A stretch of DNA of 64,000 nucleotides from Oscillibacter sp. (GTDB lineage Bacteria; Bacillota; Clostridia; Oscillospirales; Oscillospiraceae), in contig JAAVZX010000002.1 of NCBI GenBank assembly GCA_022791875.1, forward strand, positions 1-64,000. The letters run 5' to 3'. Under the pieces are notes generated by a model. It saw nothing but the letters and a program-made list of their open reading frames with translations, did not search any database and was not told the DNA's origin. A program made the translations under genes and the position numbers. Of this stretch, positions 7,953 to 16,340 are shown piece after piece (position 1 is the stretch's first letter; each line of letters opens with the position of its first letter).

Positions 7953-9341
7953 ATGACAAAAGATTTGTCGCAGGGCAGCCCGATGCGGCTGATCCTCAGC
8001 TTTGGAATTCCCGTGTTCTTCGGGAACCTGTTCCAGCAGCTGTACAATGTGGTGGATACCGCCATCGTCGGGAAAACTTTGGGCGGGAGCGCCCTGGCGG
8101 CGGTGGGGTCTACGGGGTCCATCAACTTCCTGGTGGTGGGCTTCTGCATCGGCGTTTGCAGCGGGTTCACCATTCCTGTGGCCCAGCAGTTCGGCGCCGG
8201 GGACCACAAGGAGCTGCGGCGCTATGTCACGGGAGGCGCATGGCTCAGCCTGCTTCTGGGCCTGGCCCTGACGCTGGTCACGGTCCTCTTCTGCGGGCGG
8301 ATTCTCACCGGGATGCAGACGCCAGCCGACATCTACCAGCGGGCCTACTGCTACATTCTCACCATCTTCGCGGGACTGCCCGCCTATTTCCTGTACAACT
8401 TTACCGCAGGGGTCCTCCGGGCTCTTGGGGACAGCCGGACACCCGTAATTTGGCTGAGCACGGCGGCGGTGGTGAACATGGTGCTGGACGTGGTGTTCAT
8501 CCTGTGCTTCCACCTGGACGTGTTCGGCGCGGCGCTGGCGACGGTGCTGGCCCAGCTTCTGGCGGGCGTGGGGTGCCTGGTGCGGATTCTGCGGGGCTAC
8601 CCGATTCTCCGGACTGAGCGTGCGGACTGGCGCTGGGAGCGCCGCCGGATGGGGGAGCTGTGCCTGATGGGCCTGCCGATGGGGCTCCAGTATTCCATCA
8701 CGGCTATTGGAAGCGTGATGATCCAGTCGGCGGTGAACGCCCTGGGGACCGCTTACGTCACCGCCGTGACTGCGGCCAGCAAGGTGTCCATCTTCTTCTG
8801 CTGCCCCTTCGACGCCATGGGGAGCACCATGGCGACCTACGGCGGGCAGAACGTGGGCTCGGCCCGCTGGGAGCGGCTGCACCAGGGCCTGCGGGCCTGT
8901 GTGATGCTGGGAGCGGGCTACGCCGTGATTGCGCTGTGCGTTTTGTGGTTCTGCGCGAACCCGCTGAACATGCTGTTCCTGGACGCGGAGAGCGCAGCGC
9001 TGCTGCCTCTGGCGAGGCAGTACCTGTTGATTCAGGCGGCGTTTTACTTCCCGCTGTCCCTGGTGAATATTGTCCGGTTCCTGATTCAGGGCATGGGCTT
9101 CTCGCCGCTGGCGACCTTTGCCGGTGTTCTGGAGATGGCCGGACGGGGCACGATTGCGCTTCTGGTGCCGGTGCTTGGGTTCTCTGCCGCCTGCTTCGCG
9201 TCTCCGGCGGCTTGGGTGCTGGCAGATTTGTTCCTCCTGCCTGCGTACCTGCACTGCTATAAGAAGCTGAGTTGTCCCCAGGACCGCAGGCGGGGGAAGC
9301 GGCCTCCGCGGACGCGGATGCTGCGCTCTGCCGGGGCGTGA
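7953..9341 (+). CDS. MATE family multidrug/cation exporter
   Basis: Inner-membrane exporter coupling Na+ or H+ influx to efflux of cationic drugs or metabolites. The track start at 7869 lies in the promoter. ATG 7953 after GAGGTAA gives MTKDLSQGSPMRLILSFGIP, the standard MATE N-terminus, and 462 aa. The family pattern recurs in each half: PVFFGNLFQQLYNVVDTAIVG, and GLPMGLQYSITAIGSVMIQ near residue 235. About 12 transmembrane helices are seen. The C-terminus is basic (RRRGKRPPRTR). Substrate cannot be told from sequence. Confidence 0.92.
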   Translation: MTKDLSQGSPMRLILSFGIPVFFGNLFQQLYNVVDTAIVGKTLGGSALAAVGSTGSINFLVVGFCIGVCSGFTIPVAQQFGAGDHKELRRYVTGGAWLSLLLGLALTLVTVLFCGRILTGMQTPADIYQRAYCYILTIFAGLPAYFLYNFTAGVLRALGDSRTPVIWLSTAAVVNMVLDVVFILCFHLDVFGAALATVLAQLLAGVGCLVRILRGYPILRTERADWRWERRRMGELCLMGLPMGLQYSITAIGSVMIQSAVNALGTAYVTAVTAASKVSIFFCCPFDAMGSTMATYGGQNVGSARWERLHQGLRACVMLGAGYAVIALCVLWFCANPLNMLFLDAESAALLPLARQYLLIQAAFYFPLSLVNIVRFLIQGMGFSPLATFAGVLEMAGRGTIALLVPVLGFSAACFASPAAWVLADLFLLPAYLHCYKKLSCPQDRRRGKRPPRTRMLRSAGA

Positions 9342-9356
9342 GCGGTATATGAGAAG

Positions 9357-9390
9357 GGAGCATACGGTGTTGGCCGTATGCTCCTTTTTT
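9357..9390 (+). terminator. Intrinsic terminator after the MATE gene
   Basis: GGAGCATACGG, loop TGTTGG, CCGTATGCTCC, then TTTTTT. A perfect 11-bp stem, ending two bases before the stop codon of the convergent radical SAM gene. Confidence 0.93.
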
Positions 9391-9391
9391 G

Positions 9392-10279
9392 CTAGAAAAG
9401 GCTGAGCTGGTCGGACTCGTGGCCGCGGCGGGAAGCGGTAACGATTTTACCCATGGAGTACAGGAGGCCCCGGGCGGTGCAGCGCTCCCGAAAGAGGTCC
9501 CACAGCGCCCGCGCCTTGGGGCTGGCATATTCGTAACGGGGGCCGTAGCGTTTTTGGTAACGCTCCGGCAAGCCTTGTCCGGGAAAGGCTTCCTCCAGCT
9601 TTTGATAGAAATATTCCCGTTGGCCTGCGCGGCACGTCATGCCGAGGGCGGGGTAAATAAAGCGTGCGCCTGCGTATGCGGCGCGGTCGATGATGGCGCG
9701 GATGTTTTCTTCGCTGTCCTCCAGAAAGGGAAGGATGGGCATCATCAAAATACCCGTGAACAGCCCCGCTTTGCTGAGGGCTTCCGCCGCCGCGAGACGC
9801 CGGGAGGGCGGAGGCGCGTAGGGCTCGATTCTGGCCGCGAGGGCGTCGTCGCAGGTGGTGACGGTCAGCTTGCAGATGACGGGCATGGTGCGGTTGATGG
9901 AGGCAAGGATGTCGGTGTCCCGGACGATCAGGTCGCTTTTTGTGGCAATTGCCACGCCGAAATCGTAGGCTTCCAGGAGCATCAGGGCCCGCCGGGTCAG
10001 CTCCGGGTCCTTCTCGAAGGGGTTGTAGGGGTCGCTCATGGAGCCGGTGCCTACGACTCCTTTTTTCGCCTTGCTCTCCAGGTCGTCCCGGATGATGCGC
10101 AGGGCGTTCGCTTTGGCTTTCACGCGATCGAAGTCCTCTATGTGGTAACAGTCGCTGCGGCTGTCGCAGTAGATGCAGCCGTGGCAGCAGCCCCGGTAGA
10201 TGTTCATGTTGTACTGCGTGCCGAACCAGCTAGGGTTTTTGGTGCGGTTCACGATGGATTTGGCGGGTATGGTTTCCAT
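9392..10279 (-). CDS. SplB-like radical SAM protein
   Basis: 295-aa radical SAM enzyme. The [4Fe-4S] motif CxxxCxxC appears as CCHGCIYCDSR near residues 31-41. GTGSMSDPYNPFEKD and the TRRALMLLEAYDFGVAIATKS region match the SPL/Rv2578c-type group. These proteins resemble spore photoproduct lyase but lack proof of that activity, so I leave the reaction open. ATG 10279 follows an AGAGCCT-type weak site. It is 15 bp downstream of the acyltransferase gene on the same strand, so probably cotranscribed. Confidence 0.82.
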   Translation of the reverse strand: METIPAKSIVNRTKNPSWFGTQYNMNIYRGCCHGCIYCDSRSDCYHIEDFDRVKAKANALRIIRDDLESKAKKGVVGTGSMSDPYNPFEKDPELTRRALMLLEAYDFGVAIATKSDLIVRDTDILASINRTMPVICKLTVTTCDDALAARIEPYAPPPSRRLAAAEALSKAGLFTGILMMPILPFLEDSEENIRAIIDRAAYAGARFIYPALGMTCRAGQREYFYQKLEEAFPGQGLPERYQKRYGPRYEYASPKARALWDLFRERCTARGLLYSMGKIVTASRRGHESDQLSLF

Positions 10280-10294
10280 AGGCTCTCCGTGGCG

Positions 10295-11437
10295 TCAGGA
10301 TTCGTTGGAATGGCGGGTGACGAGGTTCTTTATATTGCGGAAGGTGTAGACCCAGTTGCAGGTGCGGCAGGCGTCCTGGTAGGTCATGCCGGTGAGCAGA
10401 TAGCAGAGGGGCTTGATGGTGGCGGCGGTCTTTACGGTGAAGTAGCATACGACCAGGACCACCGCCGTCATAGCCGTGACGCCGCGGAAGCCTGCGGGGT
10501 AGTGGCCCAGGATGTGGATGCGGGCCAGGTAGATGTTGTGCATGAGGTAGATGGGGAGGCACAGGGGCACAACCGGTACGGCGCGGAGCAGGCGGGACGC
10601 CTTGTTGGCGTTCTGCTTGAAGAGCAGGAACAGGCAGGCGGCGAACACTACCTCAAATCCGGCGCTCTGGCTCTGGAAAGTGCTGGTATATTCGCCGTTT
10701 TGAAGGGTCAGGAAGCGGGTGCCGAGGATAATCACCGCCCACAGAGCGGCGGCGAGGGGCAGGAGGACGCGGTTGGGAATCCGCTTTTCCGCCGTGCCCA
10801 GATACCAGCCCAGAATGAAGGTACACAGGTGGCCGCTGTAGATTTTCAGCTTGCCTATGAGGTCGAAGGCGATCAGCTTGTCGAGACGGTCCGGGAGAAG
10901 GGCGGCGGCGATGGCGTGGAGGGTCACGAGGCCGATGAGGGCCAGGAGGTAGCGCTTTCCATTGTGGTCCAGGGCGTTGACCGCGGCGTAGAGAATGGGG
11001 GAGACGACGTAGAGGGCGATCATGAGGTACATGTACCAGAGGTGGATGGCGATGGGGTCGTGGAAGGACTGTACCATCATGGAGAGGAAGGGGCGGAGGT
11101 GGAGGTTCTCACGGGCGATCAGGAGCTGGAGGGCGGCGATGGCCGTCCAGGAGGCCAGGGGGAGAACCAGGCGGGGGAGGCGCTTGCGGAGCAGGAAGGA
11201 GATGCCGGCGGTGCGGGGATTGGAGAGCAGGAGATAGCCGGACATCATCAGGAAGAGGGGGACGGCGGTGAAGGCGAAGCTGGTGCAGATGTTGAGAAGC
11301 TCCCAATGGAGGCCGGTGGTGCTGCGGAGGCATTCTGCGGCGGTGTGCATGAAGACGACGCAGACGGTGGCCATGATCCGCAGATAGTCGAAATAGTGAA
11401 CGTGTCCGCGCGGGGGATGGAGCGTATTGTCAGGCAT
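10295..11437 (-). CDS. Acyltransferase family 3 membrane protein
   Basis: 380-aa integral membrane acyltransferase of the OafA/WecH type, which transfers acyl groups to surface sugars or lipids. The N-terminus HYFDYLRIMATVCVVFMHTAA has the family's D-x-LR and catalytic His. About ten hydrophobic helices follow. IAIHLWYMYLMIALYVVSP and LPIYLMHNIYLARIHI are characteristic helices 4 and 10. It leads a two-gene unit with the radical SAM protein. The acceptor is unknown. Confidence 0.88.
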   Translation of the reverse strand: MPDNTLHPPRGHVHYFDYLRIMATVCVVFMHTAAECLRSTTGLHWELLNICTSFAFTAVPLFLMMSGYLLLSNPRTAGISFLLRKRLPRLVLPLASWTAIAALQLLIARENLHLRPFLSMMVQSFHDPIAIHLWYMYLMIALYVVSPILYAAVNALDHNGKRYLLALIGLVTLHAIAAALLPDRLDKLIAFDLIGKLKIYSGHLCTFILGWYLGTAEKRIPNRVLLPLAAALWAVIILGTRFLTLQNGEYTSTFQSQSAGFEVVFAACLFLLFKQNANKASRLLRAVPVVPLCLPIYLMHNIYLARIHILGHYPAGFRGVTAMTAVVLVVCYFTVKTAATIKPLCYLLTGMTYQDACRTCNWVYTFRNIKNLVTRHSNES

Positions 11438-11490
11438 GTGTGTTTCCTCAGCCGCAGGGCGGCGTCAAATCGGTGGAATCGTATCGTCTA

Positions 11491-11519
11491 ACTGTAACAT
11501 ATTTTCCCGCGCAGCGCAA
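11491..11519 (-). promoter_or_regulatory. Promoter of acyltransferase-radical SAM unit
   Basis: Minus-strand TTGCGC, 17-bp spacer, TACAGT, about 55 bp upstream of the ATG. Confidence 0.65.
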
Positions 11520-11562
11520 GAACAGAATCGGTCCGTTTCTGTTCGGGATTACGATGCCGGCT

Positions 11563-11619
11563 GAAACTTCGGCGATTCCACGAAAACGAGTTGCCAGGAA
11601 GTCTATGACGTGCTATAAT
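11563..11619 (+). promoter_or_regulatory. Promoter with shared 31-bp upstream motif, copy 1
   Basis: TTGCCA at 11591, 17-bp spacer, TATAAT at 11614. The 31 bases ending in the TTG of the -35 box (core ATTCCACGAAAACGAGTTG) recur with 29 matches on the minus strand at 22837-22867, again joined to a -35 box. Both copies drive small membrane-protein genes. It could be a regulator site or a mobile promoter fragment. Confidence 0.7.
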
Positions 11620-11665
11620 TGGAAAGCCATGTATGAATTGAACGTTTACGAAAAGAGGAAAAAGT

Positions 11666-11755
11666 ATGGTCAGTGAGTTTTTTGGATCAGCATTTCCGTG
11701 GATTTTACTTGGCTTATTTGTAGCAGCCAGTTGTTCCCTTATGAGTAAAAAATAG
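11666..11755 (+). CDS. 29-aa single-span membrane peptide
   Basis: Too short for the ORF track. ATG 11666 has AGAGGA six bases upstream and lies 47 bp after a good -10 box. The product begins MVSEFFGSAFPWILLGL, continues with a hydrophobic stretch, and ends SLMSKK: one predicted membrane span with a basic C-terminal end. I do not recognise a family. Support comes from promoter, ribosome site and composition together. The adjacent genes give no clue to its role. Confidence 0.55.
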   Translation: MVSEFFGSAFPWILLGLFVAASCSLMSKK

Positions 11756-11842
11756 AAATAAATTCCGGTTTAATGGGCGGTCGCAATTGCAAAACCTCGA
11801 GGAACCGCAAAATCCCCCAATGCGCATCAGCCAACAAAAAGA

Positions 11843-11964
11843 GACTGAGCTGCCAGGGTCCAGGGAGGCGCACGCCTCCCTGGTGGAGAATCCAAGGAGG
11901 CAAAGCCTCCTTGGCCTCCGGAGGCCCCCCGCCCGCTGGAGGCCCCCGTCCCTCGTCCCCCGTA
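11843..11964 (-). repeat. Dispersed intergenic repeat family 1, copy B
   Basis: Inverse orientation to copy A. Tail CTGCCAGGGTCC, palindrome half CCAGGGAGGCGC, then a changed first stem CCAAGGAGGC-AAA-GCCTCCTTGG, in which both arms differ from copy A in a compensatory way. Then CCTCCGGAGGCCCCCC and an outer CCCCCGTA end. It lies just upstream of the pan operon promoter. Confidence 0.88.
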
Positions 11965-11993
11965 TGGCAGGCACCACAACAAGCAGATTTTTC

Positions 11994-12022
11994 TTTACAA
12001 ACGCCCAAAGCTGTGCTATAGT
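11994..12022 (+). promoter_or_regulatory. Promoter of the pantothenate/CoA operon
   Basis: TTTACA, 17-bp spacer, TATAGT. It leaves an untranslated leader of about 145 bases before the first gene. Confidence 0.75.
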
Positions 12023-12173
12023 TTATGCGCGGTTTCCGGGAGGCATCCGGGGGCCGGAGCGGACGGTATTCCATGTTGTTGGAAGCTGTACCGGCATAAG
12101 CATATCCTGTAATTCCTATTGCTTCGCGGGCCGTTGGAGTGCGTCACCTGACCAGGAAAGGCAGGGAGATGGC
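12023..12173 (+). promoter_or_regulatory. Long 5' leader of the pan/coa operon, function unknown
   Basis: About 150 untranslated bases with small potential hairpins (CCGG-GAGGCAT-CCGG; TTCCA-TGTTGT-TGGAA). I found no ORF and cannot match it with confidence to the known pan RNA motif or another riboswitch. Its length and position before a vitamin pathway make RNA regulation plausible, not shown. Confidence 0.3.
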
Positions 12174-13022
12174 ATGAGGATTGGATTTGTTGGAGCAGGC
12201 AAGGCCGGATGTTCCCTCGGCAGATTTTTTGCCGGAGGCGGGGTCCCGGTGACCGGATACTACAGCCGGCATCAAGGGTCAGCCAGGGAGGCGGCGGAAT
12301 TTACGAATTCCCGTTTTTACGACACACTGGAAGAGTTGGCAGGAGACAGTGACGCGCTGCTGCTGACGGTTCCGGACGGGGCGGTCACGCCGGTTTTTCA
12401 GGAGCTGGCGGGATATGGGATGACAGGAAAGCAAATATGCCATTGCAGCGGCGCAATGACCGCCGGGGAGGCGTTTCCCGGGATCGCCGGGACCGGCGCA
12501 TATGGATACTCGATACATCCGCTTTTCCCCTTCAGCGACAGGCTGAAGTGCTACAGGGAATTGCCGGGTGCTTTTTTTTGCATCGAGGGGCAGGGACCCC
12601 ACCTGGAGGCGTGGCGGGCCCTTCTGGAGGGCCTGGGGGCGGAGGTGCAGGTGCTGGCGCCGGAGGCGAAGGCGCGGTATCACGCGGCCTGCTCGATTGC
12701 CAGCAATCTGGTGTGCGCCCTAGTGCAGGAGAGCGTTGAGCTCCTGGAGGACTGCGGGTTTTCCGGGGAAACGGCCCTGCGGGCGCTGACGCCCCTGATC
12801 CGGAGCAATACGGCCCACATCCTGGAACGAGGCCCCATCGAAGCCCTGACGGGACCCGTGGAGCGGGGGGACCTGGGGACCGTGGAAAAGCACCTGGCGT
12901 GCCTGCCCGAAGAGGCGGGGGCGCTGTACCGCGCCGTGTCCCGGAAGCTGGCGGACATGGCGGCGCGGAAGCACCCGGAGAAAGACTATACGGCCCTGGA
13001 GAGATTGTTGAAAGAAGGATGA
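12174..13022 (+). CDS. Rossmann-like/DUF2520 protein, probable ketopantoate reductase (PanG type)
   Basis: 282 aa. The track ORF begins at 11787; ATG 12174 after AGGGAG starts MRIGFVGAGKAGCSLGRFF, a GxGxxG NAD(P)-binding Rossmann motif. SIHPLFPFSDR and the C-terminal helical half from about residue 140 (RYHAACSIASNLVCALVQES) fit COG5495/DUF2520. Proteins of this type (PanG) were described as alternative ketopantoate reductases. The operon holds panB, panC and panD but no panE, so it most likely reduces ketopantoate to pantoate with NADPH. Role is inferred from context. It heads the six-gene operon. Confidence 0.82.
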   Translation: MRIGFVGAGKAGCSLGRFFAGGGVPVTGYYSRHQGSAREAAEFTNSRFYDTLEELAGDSDALLLTVPDGAVTPVFQELAGYGMTGKQICHCSGAMTAGEAFPGIAGTGAYGYSIHPLFPFSDRLKCYRELPGAFFCIEGQGPHLEAWRALLEGLGAEVQVLAPEAKARYHAACSIASNLVCALVQESVELLEDCGFSGETALRALTPLIRSNTAHILERGPIEALTGPVERGDLGTVEKHLACLPEEAGALYRAVSRKLADMAARKHPEKDYTALERLLKEG

Positions 13023-13026
13023 GGAC

Positions 13027-13875
13027 ATGAAAAGAAATACCATCGCCACCCTGACAGCCATGAAGGAGCGGGGCGAGAAAATCTCCCAGCTCACCGCCTA
13101 CGACTACACCACCGCGCGGCTGGTGGATGCGGCGGGGATCAACACCGTGCTGGTGGGGGACAGCCTGGGCATGACCATGCAGGGCTACGAGGACACCCTG
13201 CCCGTGACCATGGAGGAGATGATCGTCTACGGGCGGAGCGTGGGGCGGGCCTGCAAGGACGCCTTTGTGATCCTCGATATGCCGTTCATGAGCTACCAGA
13301 CCTCCGTGGAGCAGGCCGTGGAGAATGCGGGGCGGCTGGTGAAGGAGTGCCGCGCGAACGCGGTGAAGCTGGAGGGCGGAAAGGCGGTGTGCCCGCAGAT
13401 CGCGGCGATTACGGCCTGCGGGATTCCCGTGTGCGCCCACGTGGGGATGACGCCCCAGTCGGTGAACTCCTTCGGCGGGTTCAAGGTCCAGGGCCGTGGC
13501 GAGGACGCAGCGCGGCGGGTGCTGGAGGACGCGCTGGCGGTGGAGCAGGCGGGTGCGTTTATGGTCGTGCTGGAGTGCGTGCCGCCGAAGCTGGCGGCGC
13601 TGATTACCAGGAAGACCCGCATGATTACCATCGGCATCGGCGCGGGTGCCGGCTGTGACGGGCAGGTGCTGGTGTATCAGGATCTGCTGGGGATGTCCGG
13701 GGAGTTTGTGCCGAAGTTCGTGAAGCGCTTCGCGGAGATTGGCGCGGAGATGCAGAGCGCGTTTTGTACGTACGACACGGAGGTGAAGGCCGGGAGCTTC
13801 CCGGCGGTGGAACAGACTTACGCCAAGAGCGATTGTTCCGATGAATTCCTGGCCCGTTTGGATGCGGACTATTGA
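13027..13875 (+). CDS. panB: 3-methyl-2-oxobutanoate hydroxymethyltransferase
   Basis: First committed step of pantothenate synthesis: adds a hydroxymethyl group from methylene-tetrahydrofolate to ketoisovalerate. 282 aa, normal. Signatures are QLTAYDYTTARLVDAAG, VLVGDSLGMTMQGYEDTLPV (metal-binding Asp) and KLEGG. The start is four bases after the previous stop, with AAGGATGAGGAC as the ribosome site. Cytosolic. Confidence 0.97.
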   Translation: MKRNTIATLTAMKERGEKISQLTAYDYTTARLVDAAGINTVLVGDSLGMTMQGYEDTLPVTMEEMIVYGRSVGRACKDAFVILDMPFMSYQTSVEQAVENAGRLVKECRANAVKLEGGKAVCPQIAAITACGIPVCAHVGMTPQSVNSFGGFKVQGRGEDAARRVLEDALAVEQAGAFMVVLECVPPKLAALITRKTRMITIGIGAGAGCDGQVLVYQDLLGMSGEFVPKFVKRFAEIGAEMQSAFCTYDTEVKAGSFPAVEQTYAKSDCSDEFLARLDADY

Positions 13876-13888
13876 GGAGGATACAGCG

Positions 13889-14746
13889 ATGATTGTTGCG
13901 AAAACGATTGCGGAAGTGCGGGCGCAGGTTGCCCAGTGGAAGCGGGAGGGGTTCAGCGTGGGTCTGGTGCCTACGATGGGGTATCTCCACGAGGGGCACG
14001 CCAGTCTGGTGGACAAGGCGCGGAGGATGTGCGGGAAGGTTGTGGCCTCCGACTTTGTGAATCCCACCCAGTTCGGGCCGAACGAGGATTTGGAGGCGTA
14101 TCCGCGGGATTTTGAGCGGGACTGCGCCCTGCTGGAGGAGCATGGCTGCGATATGGTGTTTTACCCCGCTGTGGGGGAGATGTACGCGCCCAACGCGGCG
14201 ACTTATGTGGAGATTCAGGACGAGATGCCCAAGCAGCTCTGCGGGAAGACGCGGCCGATTCACTTCCGGGGCGTGTGTACGGTGGTGTCGAAGCTGTTCA
14301 ACATCGTGGAGCCGGATTACGCCTTTTTCGGGCAGAAGGACGCCCAGCAGCTGGCCATTATCCGGCGGATGGTGCGGGATCTGTCCTACGGGATCGAGGT
14401 CGTGGCCTGCCCCATCGTGCGGGAGGCGGACGGACTTGCCCGTTCCTCACGGAATACCTATCTGAATCCGGCAGAGCGAAAAGCGGCGCTGTGCCTGTCC
14501 AGGGCGGTTTTCCGCGGGCAGGAACTGGTGGGCGCCGGAGAGCGGGACGCGGAAAAGCTGGTGGCTGAAATGCGCGCAGTCATTGAGGCGGAGCCGCTGG
14601 CGCGGATCGACTATGTGTCCGCCGTGGACGGGGAGACCATGCTTCCGGTGGAAGAGCTGACGGACGGCGTGCTGGCGGCTATGGCCGTGTATATCGGTAA
14701 GACGCGGCTGATTGACAATTTTATCGTTGGAGGCTTGAAGGAATGA
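13889..14746 (+). CDS. panC: Pantoate--beta-alanine ligase
   Basis: ATP-dependent condensation of pantoate with beta-alanine to pantothenate. The track start at 13841 lies inside panB; ATG 13889 eight bases after GAGGAGG gives 285 aa. The nucleotide-binding motifs are [14 protein letters not shown] and [36 protein letters not shown] carries the conserved SSRN. Stop overlaps panD start (ATGA), so the two are translationally coupled. Confidence 0.97.
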   Translation: MIVAKTIAEVRAQVAQWKREGFSVGLVPTMGYLHEGHASLVDKARRMCGKVVASDFVNPTQFGPNEDLEAYPRDFERDCALLEEHGCDMVFYPAVGEMYAPNAATYVEIQDEMPKQLCGKTRPIHFRGVCTVVSKLFNIVEPDYAFFGQKDAQQLAIIRRMVRDLSYGIEVVACPIVREADGLARSSRNTYLNPAERKAALCLSRAVFRGQELVGAGERDAEKLVAEMRAVIEAEPLARIDYVSAVDGETMLPVEELTDGVLAAMAVYIGKTRLIDNFIVGGLKE

Positions 14747-15144
14747 CCATTGAGATGCTCAAGGGGAAAATCCACCGCGCCACGGTGCGGCAGGCGGAGC
14801 TGGACTACGTGGGTTCCATCACCGTGGACCAGGACCTGCTGGAGGCCGCGGGGATTCTGGAATATGAAAAGGTGCAGATCGTGGACGTGAACAACGGGAG
14901 CCGTTTCGAGACGTACACCATCGCCGGGGAGCGGGGCAGCGGCATGATCTGCCTGAACGGCGCGGCGGCGCGCTGCGTCAGCGTGGGGGACAAGATTATC
15001 CTCATGGCCTATGCCAGCCTGACGCCGGAGGAGGCGAAGGGGCACCGGCCCCAGGTGGTCTTCGTGGACGAGGGGAACCGGATCGAGCGGGTGACCACGT
15101 ATGAGAAGCACGGACTTCTGCGGGATATGGCAGGTGGGGCGTGA
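14743..15144 (+). CDS. panD: Aspartate 1-decarboxylase (proenzyme)
   Basis: Pyruvoyl enzyme making beta-alanine from aspartate. Made as a proenzyme that self-cleaves between Gly and Ser: the site is DYVGSITVD at residues 22-30, with Ser becoming the pyruvoyl group. [16 protein letters not shown] is the other conserved block. 133 aa, typical. Starts within the panC stop and overlaps coaBC. With panC it supplies both halves of pantothenate. Confidence 0.97.
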   Translation: MTIEMLKGKIHRATVRQAELDYVGSITVDQDLLEAAGILEYEKVQIVDVNNGSRFETYTIAGERGSGMICLNGAAARCVSVGDKIILMAYASLTPEEAKGHRPQVVFVDEGNRIERVTTYEKHGLLRDMAGGA

Positions 15145-16340
15145 TGGAGGACCTGCGGGGCAAATGCGTGGTTTTGGGGGTGACAGGGGGGATTGCCGCC
15201 TATAAAATGGCGGATACGGCCCGTTTGCTGGTGAAAATGGGGGCGGAGGTCCATGTGATTATGACGGAAAACGCCACCCGCTTCATCACGCCCCTGACCT
15301 TCGAGACATTGACCAACCGGCGCTGCGTGGTGGACACGTTTGCGCGGGATTTCCAGTACGACGTGGCCCATATCTCCCTGGCAAAAGCGGCGGACCTCAT
15401 TCTGATCGCCCCCGCTACGGCGAACGTGCTGGCAAAGCTGGCCCACGGCATTGCCGACGATATGCTGACCACCGTAGTGCTGGCGGCGCGGTGCCGGAAG
15501 CTGGCGGCACCGGCTATGAATACGGCCATGCTGGAGAATCCTGTGACCCAGGACAACCTGGCGGCGCTGAAAAAGTACGGCTTCGAGATCATTGAGCCGG
15601 AAGGGGGCCTGCTGGCCTGCGGGGACGTGGGGAAGGGGAAACTGCCCGCGCCGGAGGTTCTTGCGGACCGGGTTCTGCGGCATCTGGCGCGGGAGAAGAG
15701 CCTCGCGGGCGTCCGCGTGGCCGTGACGGCGGGGCCGACCCAGGAGGCGCTGGACCCCGTGCGCTTCCTGAGCAACCACAGCTCCGGGAAAATGGGCTAC
15801 GCCATCGCGCGGGAGGCCATGCTGCGTGGGGCGGAGGTGACGCTGATCTCCGGCCCCACGGCGCTGGACGCGCCGCCGTTTGTGCAGGTGGAGCGGGTGC
15901 AGTCCGCGGGGGAGATGTTCGCGGCGGTGCGGCGGGTTCTTCCTGAGACGGATATTTTGATTAAGGCGGCGGCGGTGGCGGATTACCGGCCCGCCGAGGT
16001 CGCCGGGGACAAGCTGAAAAAGCGTGATGAAGACCTGAGCCTCGCACTGGAGCGCACAGACGATATTTTAGCCTGGGCGGGGCGGAACCGGCATCCGGGG
16101 CTGTTTCTGTGCGGCTTTTCCATGGAGACGCGGGATCTGCTGGAGAACTCCAGGAAGAAGCTGGAAAAGAAGGGCCTCGACATGATCGCCGCAAACGACC
16201 TGCGGACGGCGGGGGCGGGCTTCGGCGTGGATACTAACGCCATCACGCTCCTGACGCCGGAGGGTGCGGAAGAACTGCCCCTGATGAGCAAGGCGGAAGC
16301 GGCGGCGCGGCTGCTGGACGCCATTGAGGCGCGGCGATGA
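15141..16340 (+). CDS. coaBC: Bifunctional phosphopantothenoylcysteine decarboxylase/synthetase
   Basis: CoaB joins cysteine to 4'-phosphopantothenate with CTP, and CoaC decarboxylates the product to 4'-phosphopantetheine. 399 aa, usual size. The N-terminal flavoprotein half shows [15 protein letters not shown], the PAMNTAML motif and the active-site Cys in [12 protein letters not shown]. The C-terminal half shows [28 protein letters not shown] and [10 protein letters not shown]. Start GTG 15141 or ATG 15144. Four-base overlaps on both sides. Confidence 0.96.
   Translation: MMEDLRGKCVVLGVTGGIAAYKMADTARLLVKMGAEVHVIMTENATRFITPLTFETLTNRRCVVDTFARDFQYDVAHISLAKAADLILIAPATANVLAKLAHGIADDMLTTVVLAARCRKLAAPAMNTAMLENPVTQDNLAALKKYGFEIIEPEGGLLACGDVGKGKLPAPEVLADRVLRHLAREKSLAGVRVAVTAGPTQEALDPVRFLSNHSSGKMGYAIAREAMLRGAEVTLISGPTALDAPPFVQVERVQSAGEMFAAVRRVLPETDILIKAAAVADYRPAEVAGDKLKKRDEDLSLALERTDDILAWAGRNRHPGLFLCGFSMETRDLLENSRKKLEKKGLDMIAANDLRTAGAGFGVDTNAITLLTPEGAEELPLMSKAEAAARLLDAIEARR

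Noticed and set aside
9389-11491. 700-aa plus-strand ORF
   Set aside because: Antisense to the radical SAM and acyltransferase genes, both clearly real; composition (Gly, Ala, Val, Glu runs) is that of a shadow.
12532-14067. 511-aa minus-strand ORF
   Set aside because: Antisense to the PanG-like gene and panB; Pro/Arg-rich shadow.
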